From an uncultured Methanofollis sp. (GTDB lineage Archaea > Halobacteriota > Methanomicrobia > Methanomicrobiales > Methanofollaceae), in NCBI RefSeq assembly GCF_937919355.1, contig NZ_CALFSA010000101.1, positions 1 to 22,905 on the forward strand: a stretch of 22,905 nucleotides of DNA, written 5' to 3'. The translations under genes and the position numbers were made by a program. The notes below the pieces were generated by a model. That model searched no databases, was not told where the DNA came from, and was given only the letters and a program-made list of their open reading frames with translations. Of this stretch, positions 1 to 6,155 are shown in pieces. Position 1 is the first letter of the stretch, and the number at the start of each line of letters is the position of its first letter.

Positions 1-2
1 TC

Positions 3-176
3 CAGGCCCTCGCCCTCGCCGCCCTCCCCCTCACCCACGTCGTCAACGTCTGCCGCGCCCTCACCCTTATGAGCGGCCTCGACCTCCTCCTCCTCGGCCT
101 CCTCTGGACCGCCGCCGTCACTCCCCTCGCCTTCTTCCTCGCCCTCAGGATGATGAAAAAGCGGCTTATCCGCTGA
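3..176 (+). CDS. ABC-2 type transporter permease, C-terminal fragment
   Basis: The gene runs in from before the window; only the last 57 codons are visible, ending at TGA 174-176. The peptide has a short motif of the type LPLTHVVNVCRALT, then a leucine-rich transmembrane helix (about residues 25-48) and a basic tail ending KKRLIR. Membrane permeases of ABC-2 exporters (NodJ/DrrB type) end this way: a PLT-H-V-R motif before the last helix and a short cytoplasmic basic tail. Its ATPase partner would lie upstream, outside the window. The substrate cannot be told. The assignment rests on a short stretch, so another polytopic membrane protein is possible. Confidence 0.6.
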   Translation, partial: QALALAALPLTHVVNVCRALTLMSGLDLLLLGLLWTAAVTPLAFFLALRMMKKRLIR

Positions 177-183
177 AAAAAAG
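176..183 (-). terminator. Oligo-T terminator of the thermonuclease-like gene
   Basis: Eight A on the plus strand give T8 on the minus strand, 12 nt past the stop codon of the gene ending at 195. Archaeal RNA polymerase terminates at such T-runs without needing a hairpin. Confidence 0.5.
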
Positions 184-194
184 AGGCCCCGCCC

Positions 195-1088
195 TCACCG
201 CTCGTGCGGCGGGACAAGGTTCATCGCGGCGACAGCCTTCGGCACGTCCGACGGCCAGATAAAGACCCGGTTATACGGCTCCACCCTGTGGTATTCCTGC
301 GGGTAGAAGATCTCGCCCGTCGTCATGTCCGCACAGTACCGGTCGATCCAGGCCCCCCTCTCAGACGACGAGAGACGCTTCCCCGCAAGGGCCTTTGCCG
401 TGACATCGTAGAGGCGCACGCACATCCTGAACTCATACCCCGTCAGGGCCAGCGGGTCCGCCCACGCCCCCCTCTTTACCCTGTACGCCTCCTCCGCCGC
501 CTCGCGTATCATCGCAAGGTCGGCATGCCGCGGCAGACTCGGGTAGACCGGGAAGAGCGCCGCCCACCCCGACGCCACCATCATCAGGTTGAAGGTCGCC
601 CTCTCCTCCCGCGTCATCGTCTCCCTCTCCTTCGCCGTGTAGTGCGGCGCCATGTACGCGAGCAACCGCCCGTACTGGTCGAAAGGCTGGTCGGCCACCC
701 GCAGGAACAGGTCCCTCTTCGACCCATTCGGCCGCGTCAGTTTCTCGGCAAGGAGTTGCTGGAAATAGCGGGCCGCCTCCATCCCCTGGTCCTCCTGGAG
801 AGACCCGGCCGACCCCGTCGCAAGCTTCGGCCTCAGGTGCTCCCCGAGGCCGTGCTCCACCGCCGCCTCCCCGTCCTGTATCCAGTCTGCCAGCTGCGCA
901 AGATCGGCGTCGTGCCGCGACGGCGGCGTATTGACAGGATAGTGCACCTCCGGCGTGTCGATCGAGAGCATCCTGATCGACATCGAGACATACGGACTGT
1001 CCCCGTCGCTCACCCGCAGGTATTTCTTTTTGCCCAGGGTATCGAGTTCGATCCCCTGGGGGTCCCAGAATATGGCAACATTCTGCAT
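195..1088 (-). CDS. Thermonuclease (SNase)-like protein
   Basis: The 297-residue protein contains the staphylococcal nuclease signature. DGD (28-30) and IRMLSIDTPE (38-47) match the calcium-binding and catalytic segment, with R39 and E47 at the positions of SNase Arg35 and Glu43. FDQYGRLLAYM (136-146) supplies the second catalytic arginine, R141. A segment near 170-215 (ASGWAALFPVY, then an alpha-helical A/E-rich stretch ending RGAW) matches the end of the SNase fold. A long insertion (about 50-110) separates the motifs, and about 80 residues follow the domain. No signal peptide is visible, so the protein is probably cytosolic. The start is supported by GGGGGGAG just upstream of ATG 1088, and a TATA-like box lies near 1150. 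The expected activity is Ca-dependent phosphodiester cleavage. The extra regions are unassigned. Confidence 0.82.
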   Translation of the reverse strand: MQNVAIFWDPQGIELDTLGKKKYLRVSDGDSPYVSMSIRMLSIDTPEVHYPVNTPPSRHDADLAQLADWIQDGEAAVEHGLGEHLRPKLATGSAGSLQEDQGMEAARYFQQLLAEKLTRPNGSKRDLFLRVADQPFDQYGRLLAYMAPHYTAKERETMTREERATFNLMMVASGWAALFPVYPSLPRHADLAMIREAAEEAYRVKRGAWADPLALTGYEFRMCVRLYDVTAKALAGKRLSSSERGAWIDRYCADMTTGEIFYPQEYHRVEPYNRVFIWPSDVPKAVAAMNLVPPHER

Positions 1089-1162
1089 CGTCTCCCCCCG
1101 CCGTAGCCGGCAGTGCCGGGCTTACGGCACCACGCCATGGACCGGAGGGGATATATGGGTTT

Positions 1163-1534
1163 TTATCGGGAGAACACCTCCTCGTCCTCCCCCCGCCACG
1201 CGGGGTCGACGACCGCCAGGATGACAAGGTCGCCCTCGCCCGTGTTCTCGATCCACTGGACCGCCCCCGGCGGGATAAAGACCACCTGCCCGGCACGGAC
1301 CCCGGCAATTTCCCCCTCGATATGCATCTCGCCCCTCCCCGTGACGATGTAATACGTCTCCGCCGAAGTCTTCAGGCGGTGCGGGAGGGACGCCTCGCCC
1401 GGACGGAGAAAAGCGTGGGCAATGGAACAGCGGTTTGTACAGGCCGGTTCGTTCTTCGGGTGGAGGAGTTCGCGGAGATGAGTCCTGTCGCCTGCCGTGA
1501 AGACAGGCGTGGTCCCGACATCCCTGATCAGCAT
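1163..1534 (-). CDS. Cupin-domain protein
   Basis: This 123-residue protein is a single small beta-barrel cupin. Motif 1 is visible as H52...E59...G66 (PHRLKTSAETYYIVTGRG) and motif 2 as the AGQVVFIPPGAVQWIEN segment (81-96). The usual HxH pair is reduced to one histidine (leucine at 54), and the motif-2 histidine is replaced by Q93, so a standard four-ligand metal site is incomplete. Relatives are annotated as mannose-6-phosphate-isomerase-like cupins; the ligand or reaction cannot be predicted. ATG 1534 has no good ribosome binding site. A T-rich stretch about 28 nt upstream (1556-1567) could be a weak TATA box of a leaderless mRNA. It lies in the same direction as the thermonuclease-like gene, about 75 nt upstream of it, but each appears to have its own promoter. 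Confidence 0.85.
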   Translation of the reverse strand: MLIRDVGTTPVFTAGDRTHLRELLHPKNEPACTNRCSIAHAFLRPGEASLPHRLKTSAETYYIVTGRGEMHIEGEIAGVRAGQVVFIPPGAVQWIENTGEGDLVILAVVDPAWRGEDEEVFSR

Positions 1535-1658
1535 GGAGGAGAGATAGGCGTCCCGGGAAAAAGAACATCATCCCCTGCAATACCGCCCTCCCCCTTCGAC
1601 GCTCGCCTGGCCCCGCCGTCCATGACGATTGCGGCCCGGACCATTCAGGTGTGGATAT

Positions 1659-2204
1659 TCATCCCTCTCCCGTCTCCACCACCTCGTCGACGACGGCGGT
1701 GAGGTCGGCGCGGAGGCGGGGGTCGAGGCCCCCCTCCGCCGCGAGGAACACCCCGGCGGCCCCTGCAACCTTCAGCCTGCCCGTCACGAACCTGATGAAC
1801 CGGGAGACATCCTCCGATGAGAGGTAGATGAGCATCGTCGAGACCGAGTCGAAGAGGACGAAGACCCTCCCTCCCCCGCTCCCCCTGATACCCTGGGCGA
1901 TCGCGATCCCCAGGCCCGTGAGATCGCCGGGACTCTTTACGAAGATGACATTCTCCGCGTCCTCAAGCCCTCTCCCGGCCGCGTACTTCGTGACCGCATC
2001 GACAATGCGGACGCGTGCAGGGTCGACACCCCCCTCGGCGTAGAGCCTCCTGAGGACGGCGTACGGCAGGTCGGTGGTGACGACGACGGCCTTTGCGCCC
2101 CGTGCCGTCATCCCCCTGACAATCCCCAGGTTGGTCTCTGTCGCCGCCGGCGAGAGGACAAGGGAGATTTTCCGGTCTTCATCTCTCTCATGGACAGGTA
2201 TCAT
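1659..2204 (-). CDS. KaiC/RecA-like protein lacking a P-loop (stand-alone copy)
   Basis: This 181-residue protein is a clear paralogue of the protein at 18133-18708; both share VTKYA-G, DLTGL-IAI, DSxxxMLIYLSS-D and DPxL...LTA segments. The pattern of alternating strands and helices, with a Walker-B-like strand (RVFVLFDS), recalls the RecA/KaiC fold, but the Walker A glycine-rich lysine loop is missing: the first strand runs into SPAATETNLG. ATP hydrolysis is therefore unlikely. Such proteins occur in archaeal signalling loci, and the paralogue sits behind a PAS-GAF sensor. A longer open frame exists upstream, but I chose ATG 2204 because GGTGA lies 5 nt before it and homology starts just after it. 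A TATA-like GCATATACTT near 2275-2285 would give a leader of about 50 nt. The function is unknown. Confidence 0.75.
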   Translation of the reverse strand: MIPVHERDEDRKISLVLSPAATETNLGIVRGMTARGAKAVVVTTDLPYAVLRRLYAEGGVDPARVRIVDAVTKYAAGRGLEDAENVIFVKSPGDLTGLGIAIAQGIRGSGGGRVFVLFDSVSTMLIYLSSEDVSRFIRFVTGRLKVAGAAGVFLAAEGGLDPRLRADLTAVVDEVVETGEG

Positions 2205-2283
2205 GGGCTTCACCGTGCCGGCCCTGGTCAGGAATATCCCCGCCTGGGCCTGTCGCCGATCCCCCTCAGGGAGCTGAAAGTAT

Positions 2284-2616
2284 ATGCAGATACTGCCCCC
2301 GCCCCTCCCCCCGCCCGTCGTCCTCTTCGTGGCCCTCGACATCTCCTTCCTCACCGGAGTGACCTCGAACACGGCCATCGCCTCCGTCTCCATGGGCCTC
2401 ACCCGTACATGCTCATGCTCCCCGCGGCGGTCTGCTCCTCCATGGCCTTCATGCTCCCGGTCGGTGGCGACCCCGCCCCCTGCTACGTCGATATGAAAGA
2501 CCTGATGAGTTCGGGCCGGGTGCTCACCTTCATCGGCGTCTTCCTCTGGATGTCCTTCCCTCTTCACGGTCGTGATGTGGGCCCTCCCCGACGGGGCGGC
2601 GGTGCCGGTCAGGTGA
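2284..2616 (+). pseudogene. Decayed DASS/SLC13-family anion transporter, C-terminal remnant
   Basis: No single frame codes a protein here, but fragments in two plus frames line up in order with the C-terminal end of divalent-anion:sodium symporters. VVLFVALDISFLTGVTSNTA, with the family's T-SNTA motif, is in one frame (about 2317-2395). PYMLMLPAAVCSSMAFMLPV, then VDMKDLMSSGRVLTFIGVFLWM, is in the next frame (about 2401-2555). FTVVMWALPDG up to TGA 2614-2616 is back in the first frame. Two frameshifts, near 2395-2400 and 2553-2562, separate them. No N-terminal part (at least 300 residues in intact members) is seen upstream, where the promoter of the KaiC-like gene now lies. The 3' end overlaps the OB-fold gene by about 8 nt. 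Family members import dicarboxylates or sulfate; this copy cannot work. Confidence 0.8.
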
Positions 2617-2968
2617 GGACGACGTCCGCCGCCGCCCTCACCACCACCTCTTTTTTCCCCCGGTAGGTCTGCACCGTCCCGGCGATCTCCACCCTGTCCC
2701 CCTTCGCAAGGACGACACCTTTCGCCGCCGTCGCCGGTATGAAGACCCGCGTCCCGTTCACCCCGGCGATGAGATGGCCGCCGGAGAGTTCGCGCACCTC
2801 CTCCACAGTCCCGGTGAGGAGGACGAAACTGCCGTCCCCGGCCTCAGGTGTCCAGGGGACGGCAAAGGCCGCGCTCCCGATCGCGGAGAGACCGAGGTGC
2901 ACCCCGACGAGGAGGCCCGATATGCCGAAAAGAATTATGAAAGCCTTTATTTCTGGAGATGCAAGCAT
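2609..2968 (-). CDS. Membrane-anchored OB-fold protein
   Basis: The 119-residue protein starts with a hydrophobic helix (residues 8-35, no lipobox or clear cleavage site), then carries a small beta-rich domain (about 47-118). The strand pattern LLTGTVEEVRELSGGHLIAG ... GDRVEIAGTVQTYRGKKEVVV is typical of the OB-fold tRNA_anti-like family. In soluble relatives this domain binds nucleic acid; as an anchored domain probably facing outward its ligand is unknown. Translation probably starts at ATG 2968. There is no Shine-Dalgarno sequence, but TTATATAA (2990-2997) is centred 25-26 nt upstream, which places the transcription start at the ATG, so the mRNA is probably leaderless. The gene diverges from the winged-helix regulator using the same TATA box. 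Confidence 0.75.
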   Translation of the reverse strand: MLASPEIKAFIILFGISGLLVGVHLGLSAIGSAAFAVPWTPEAGDGSFVLLTGTVEEVRELSGGHLIAGVNGTRVFIPATAAKGVVLAKGDRVEIAGTVQTYRGKKEVVVRAAADVVLT

Positions 2969-2989
2969 GATGTAATATTCTGCCGTGTT

Positions 2990-2997
2990 TTATATAA
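2990..2997. promoter_or_regulatory. Palindromic TATA box shared by divergent genes
   Basis: TTATATAA is a perfect palindrome. Its centre is 25-26 nt from ATG 2968 on the minus strand and about 25 nt from the middle of the first GTTAAC element on the plus strand. Archaeal TBP binds about 25 nt upstream of the start site, so one box could serve both genes. Direction would then depend on flanking TFB-recognition elements. No other convincing TATA box lies in the 70-nt intergenic region. Confidence 0.6.
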
Positions 2998-3015
2998 TGG
3001 GCGATACTTTCATAT

Positions 3016-3030
3016 GTTAACGGTGTTAAC
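3016..3030. promoter_or_regulatory. GTTAAC-GGT-GTTAAC candidate operator
   Basis: Two identical 6-bp palindromes (3016-3021 and 3025-3030) are separated by GGT, with a centre-to-centre distance of 9 bp. The pair covers the predicted transcription start of the winged-helix gene (about 3018-3020) and ends before its start codon. It lies where a repressor would block transcription, and the adjacent gene encodes a DNA-binding protein, so autoregulation is the simplest inference. Confidence 0.5.
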
Positions 3031-3038
3031 TATTGATT

Positions 3039-3272
3039 ATGCACCCGACCACCCTCCCACCTTCCTCCAGGAAGGTCCTGATCATCCTGGAGGACGGCGG
3101 TGCGATGACGCACAAAGACCTCGTCCGCTCTTCCAACCTTGCACCGCGGACCGTCAGGTACGCTCTGAAGCGCCTGAAGGACAACGACCTCATCATCGAG
3201 AAGTTCAACTTCAAGGACGCCCGCCAGATCATCTACCAGTACAAACCTCAGCAGGCCGTTGAGGCCGTCTGA
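3039..3272 (+). CDS. Small winged-helix (MarR-like) transcriptional regulator
   Basis: This 77-residue protein is essentially one winged helix-turn-helix domain. SSRKVLIILEDGGAMTHKDL forms helix 1 and the lead to helix 2, the SSNLAPRTVRYALKRLKDNDLI segment is the recognition helix with flank, and IEKFNFKDARQIIYQY makes the wing. Such single-domain proteins bind DNA as dimers and are common archaeal repressors. Two starts are possible: ATG 3039, or TTG 3033 (79 residues), for which GGTG at 3022-3025 is better spaced. The protein starts just downstream of a GTTAAC double palindrome, its most likely own operator. A T5 run follows at 3291-3295. No effector-binding domain is visible, so the signal is unknown. 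Confidence 0.85.
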   Translation: MHPTTLPPSSRKVLIILEDGGAMTHKDLVRSSNLAPRTVRYALKRLKDNDLIIEKFNFKDARQIIYQYKPQQAVEAV

Positions 3273-3346
3273 GCACAGCACGAGTCCCTCTTTTTCGCCC
3301 CCGTGAATCATTCGCGCGTGAGACCGTCCCGTCGTTCTGTACCCCG

Positions 3347-3354
3347 AAAAAAAA
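3347..3354 (-). terminator. Oligo-T terminator of the PLD gene
   Basis: Eight A on the plus strand give T8 on the minus strand, 18 nt past the stop codon of the phospholipase-D-like gene. The 100-bp convergent gap 3273-3372 holds this and a T5 run at 3291-3295 for the regulator; nothing else is seen there. Confidence 0.5.
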
Positions 3355-3372
3355 GCCGTGCCTTTCTCTTCA

Positions 3373-5046
3373 TCACCCCTCCCACAACACCCGCCTCGCC
3401 ACGTACACGGCGGCGAAGAGGACGACGACACCGAGTGCGGCGATGATACGGTAATCAAACCCTGCATCCCCCCCGGCACGTGTCCCGGCCTCCCAGTCGG
3501 CCGCGAAAGTGCGGGCGAAGTACGCCGCCGCCGCCGGGTGCTCGATGATCACGCCCGCCTCGCGGTTGAAGTCGGGGGAGTTGTCGTTCCAGTTGATCGA
3601 GGAGACGAGCACGCTCCTGTTGTCCACGACCACCCCCTTCGTGTGGACCTTCTCCAGACCTGCCGCCGCAAGGTCGATGCAGCGCGCCTCCATCGGGATC
3701 CCCTCACGCCGGGCGAGTCCGTTGATCCAGGCCGCCATCTCGTCATTGTCCTTCTCCCCCTCCACATTGAACCATGCGGAGTCGAGGAGCACCTGCACGG
3801 CGACGCCGCGGCGCGAGGCATTGATCGCCTCGGCCAGGTACCGGTTCGCCCCTCCAACCGTGCTGTTCGTGATATATGCCTGCTCGATGAGGACCCGCTC
3901 CTCCGCCCCCGCGATCATCTGCCGCACGAGACCGCTCGTATCAGGCGCGAGCACCGGCGTCACCCGTGCACCATGAACAGTCTCCGGCGCGAACCGCACT
4001 TCATACCCCCCGCCCCCCGTCTCCGCAAGGCCCCCGCCCTGCGGCGCCGGGACAATGTCGCCGCCCGTGCAGTCGGCCCTGTAGACCTCCGCGAAGTAGC
4101 CCGCGACCCCGGCGTCCTCCACCCACGCCCCCCAGCCGCGGTTCCCCCACTCCCCGGTTTCAGGGATGCCACTCTCCTTGAAATTCTCCGACGTGACCAG
4201 GACGCCCCTCCCGTCGACGACCATGTACTTCGCGTGGTCGAAGCGGTAACGGGCATGGGCGTCGCCCGCCGTCTCCATCATCATCACCGTGACGCCGTGG
4301 TCGGCGAGCATCCGGGCGACCCCCTTCTCTTCGGCGCTGATCCCCCCGACAGGCCCACCCTCGACGAGGACCGAGACATCGACCCCCCTCCCCGCGGCGC
4401 CGGCGAGCATCTCCGCGATCCCCGGGTGGGTGAACTCGTAGACATTCACATCGATCCTCTCCCGTGCCGAAGCGACCGCCTCCGAAAGCACCTCATACGA
4501 GCAGTCCGGCGAGACAAAGAGAGTCACCGTGACATTCTCGAATGTCCGCGGGGCGAAGTCCGACTGCCCGATGAAGAAGGGCCTCGGGTCCCATCCCCCG
4601 TCAACAAGGGTATGGACCTGCCCCTGCCGCGCCGCGACGTCCTCCGGCCACCCGACCTCCTGCACGACCGCCCCGCCGACAATAAGAGTAATGCTGTCCT
4701 TCTGGTTTGCAAGCCTGAAGTCGCCCCTCCTCAGCATGTCAGGGACGGTGGCGTCGGTGCCGACGACCTCATAGTCAGGGAGAGAACCATGGGCCCGCAG
4801 ATACCCGGCCGCTTCACGGGCGACGACGACCCGTCCATTCACCGTGCTCCCCTCGGGGAAACGGACGCTCCCCTCGCCGTCGGTGACCTCGATACCCCCG
4901 GGGCTCCCGCTCCCTTCAAGGACAAAGTACTCGTCGGGTTCCCCGGTGAGGTAGGTGTCCGGGCAGAACGCGACGATCTGGAAGGCCCCGGCCGTCCCGG
5001 CGAAGAGGGCAAGGAGGAGGATGACGATGGCCGTCCGCATACTCAT
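3373..5046 (-). CDS. Exported phospholipase D-like protein with N-terminal lamin-tail-like domain
   Basis: The 557-residue protein has a signal sequence or anchor (residues 3-21, ending AGA-FQ). A beta-rich domain follows (22-145; VAFCPDTYLTGEPDEYFVLEG ... DSITLIVGG ... VGWPED), resembling the lamin-tail/intermediate-filament-like domain. Two PLD halves come next: HKD1 is H271-K273-D278 and HKD2 is H468-K470-D475, each followed by the S-x-N segment (SENFKES; SSINWND). A C-terminal helix (533-552) ends in RR...EG, so the catalytic part is probably outside the cell and held by the C-terminal anchor. PLD enzymes cut phosphodiesters of lipids or DNA; the substrate is not evident. Starts at ATG 5046 and 5040 are both possible. 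A TATA-like element at 5063-5072 lies 22-28 nt upstream, suggesting a very short leader or none. The gene is divergent from mfnE. Confidence 0.85.
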   Translation of the reverse strand: MSMRTAIVILLLALFAGTAGAFQIVAFCPDTYLTGEPDEYFVLEGSGSPGGIEVTDGEGSVRFPEGSTVNGRVVVAREAAGYLRAHGSLPDYEVVGTDATVPDMLRRGDFRLANQKDSITLIVGGAVVQEVGWPEDVAARQGQVHTLVDGGWDPRPFFIGQSDFAPRTFENVTVTLFVSPDCSYEVLSEAVASARERIDVNVYEFTHPGIAEMLAGAAGRGVDVSVLVEGGPVGGISAEEKGVARMLADHGVTVMMMETAGDAHARYRFDHAKYMVVDGRGVLVTSENFKESGIPETGEWGNRGWGAWVEDAGVAGYFAEVYRADCTGGDIVPAPQGGGLAETGGGGYEVRFAPETVHGARVTPVLAPDTSGLVRQMIAGAEERVLIEQAYITNSTVGGANRYLAEAINASRRGVAVQVLLDSAWFNVEGEKDNDEMAAWINGLARREGIPMEARCIDLAAAGLEKVHTKGVVVDNRSVLVSSINWNDNSPDFNREAGVIIEHPAAAAYFARTFAADWEAGTRAGGDAGFDYRIIAALGVVVLFAAVYVARRVLWEG

Positions 5047-5062
5047 CGGTCTTTCCCCCGTG

Positions 5063-5072
5063 TTTTTATAAT
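5063..5072. promoter_or_regulatory. TATA element between PLD gene and mfnE, usable on both strands
   Basis: TTTTTATAAT reads ATTATAAAAA on the other strand; both are good archaeal TATA boxes. Its centre is about 25 nt from ATG 5092 (plus) and 22-28 nt from ATG 5046/5040 (minus). Both divergent transcripts may therefore be leaderless or nearly so. It is the second such arrangement in the window. Confidence 0.5.
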
Positions 5073-5091
5073 CCGCCGGTCCACGCAGATC

Positions 5092-5682
5092 ATGGACCTG
5101 CCTCTCGTCGTCAAGATCGGGGGAAGCCTCACAGACCACGCCGCCGCCGTGGTCGGGGAAGTGCTCGACGCCGGCGTCCCGGCCCTCGTCGTCCCGGGCG
5201 GCGGCCAGTTCGCCGACGCAGTCAGGGCCCTCACCCCCCCCGACACCCCGGCGCACTGGATGGCCATCGCCGCCATGGAAGCCTACGGCTGGTACCTCTC
5301 CTCCTTCGGCCTCCCCGTAACCGCCGACCTTACCGTGCCCGACACCCCGACAGTCTTCCTCCCCTATGCCGCACTCAGGGCGCACGACCCCCTCCCCCAC
5401 TCCTGGGCCGTCACCTCCGACACCATCGCCGCCTGGGCCGCCGGCGAGATCAGGGCCTCTCTCGTCCTTGTTAAATCAGTGGACACCCTCACGCGCGCCG
5501 GCGTCCCTGTCGCCGCCGTTCACGCCCCCTTCCCCTGCGACGAAGTCGACCCCCTCTTCCTCCCGTACCTCTTCGACCGCCGCATTCCCGCACAGATTGT
5601 CAACGGCCGGGTCGCGGGCCGCCTCCGCGCCCTCCTCAGTGGTGAGGACGTCCCCTGTACCCGCGTCTACCCGAGCATTTAA
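5092..5682 (+). CDS. mfnE: Amino acid kinase family protein, probable MfnE (methanofuran biosynthesis)
   Basis: The 196-residue protein is a small amino-acid-kinase fold. VKIGGSL (7-13) is the first phosphate-binding loop, VVPGGGQFADAVR (33-45) the second glycine-rich loop, and LVLVKSVD (124-131) the late kinase strand contacting nucleotide. Methanogens have a short member, MfnE, which phosphorylates (5-(aminomethyl)furan-3-yl)methyl phosphate during synthesis of the C1 carrier methanofuran. Size and methanogen context fit this best; fosfomycin/isopentenyl phosphate kinases are longer. ATG 5092 was chosen over upstream in-frame codons because homology begins at once and a TATA box lies 25 nt before it (leaderless mRNA). 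A much longer frame upstream is only the complement of the PLD gene. The kinase family is sure, the exact substrate less so. Confidence 0.75.
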   Translation: MDLPLVVKIGGSLTDHAAAVVGEVLDAGVPALVVPGGGQFADAVRALTPPDTPAHWMAIAAMEAYGWYLSSFGLPVTADLTVPDTPTVFLPYAALRAHDPLPHSWAVTSDTIAAWAAGEIRASLVLVKSVDTLTRAGVPVAAVHAPFPCDEVDPLFLPYLFDRRIPAQIVNGRVAGRLRALLSGEDVPCTRVYPSI

Positions 5683-5730
5683 TTGCCCATAAGATGCAAA
5701 GATCACTAACTCTTAACTGGGGTTTAATCT

Positions 5731-5892
5731 ATGGCTATGGAAAAATGCACGTCATGCAAAGCACCACTCTCCGAATGTGGTGCGACCAGGTTTAACTGCC
5801 CCGTCTGCGGGAACGAGATCAGGCGCTGTGCCCAGTGCAGGGAACAGAGCATCACCTACACCTGTGAAAAATGCGGGTATCAGGGGCCATAA
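5731..5892 (+). CDS. HVO_2753-type zinc-ribbon protein
   Basis: A 53-residue protein starts at ATG 5731 and ends at TAA 5890-5892. It is made almost entirely of Cys pairs: KCTSCKA, NCPVCGN, RCAQCRE and KCGYQ, plus two further single cysteines. Two zinc ribbons can be drawn. Archaeal proteins of this DUF1610-like type are conserved, and the gene directly precedes the aEF-1beta gene in many Euryarchaeota, as it does here with a 2-nt gap. In Haloferax the orthologue affects swarming and biofilm formation; a role in translation or RNA binding is often suggested because of its neighbour. GGGG at 5719-5722 could be a weak ribosome binding site. Confidence 0.88.
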   Translation: MAMEKCTSCKAPLSECGATRFNCPVCGNEIRRCAQCREQSITYTCEKCGYQGP

Positions 5893-5894
5893 CC

Positions 5895-6155
5895 ATGGGA
5901 AAAGTCGCCGTCATTTTGAAACTCATGCCTGAGTCGGCTGACATCCCGGTTGAGGACCTCAAGAAGGCCATCAAGGCGACGGTTGAGGGCATTGACGACA
6001 TCAGGGAGGAACCGATCGGATTCGGCCTCTCCGCTCTGAAGGTCGCCGCTGTCATTGAAGATGAAGAAGGCGCCACCGACGCGCTGGAGTCAAAACTCGC
6101 CGCCGTTAAAGGCATTGCAAGTGCAGAGATCTCCGACGTCAATCGGATGATCTAA
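5895..6155 (+). CDS. ef1B: Elongation factor 1-beta (aEF-1beta)
   Basis: The 86-residue protein matches archaeal aEF-1beta in length and sequence: MGKVAVILKLMPES at the start, the EEPIGFGLSALKV core and the SAEISDVNRMI end. It is the GDP/GTP exchange factor that reloads aEF-1alpha with GTP so that it can deliver aminoacyl-tRNA. The fold is a ferredoxin-like alpha/beta sandwich equivalent to the C-terminal exchange domain of eukaryotic eEF1B. Start ATG 5895 lies 2 nt after the stop of the zinc-ribbon gene, so the two are surely co-transcribed. Its last 17 nt overlap the end of the convergent malate dehydrogenase gene. Confidence 0.97.
   Translation: MGKVAVILKLMPESADIPVEDLKKAIKATVEGIDDIREEPIGFGLSALKVAAVIEDEEGATDALESKLAAVKGIASAEISDVNRMI

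Noticed and set aside
204..1106. Long plus-strand open frame of 300 codons
   Set aside because: It is the antisense of the thermonuclease-like gene; its product is rich in Arg, Pro and His without any family pattern, typical of GC-rich shadow frames.
3358..5091. Open plus-strand extension ahead of mfnE, making a 774-residue frame
   Set aside because: It is the complement of the PLD gene; the kinase homology begins only at ATG 5092, next to its own TATA box.
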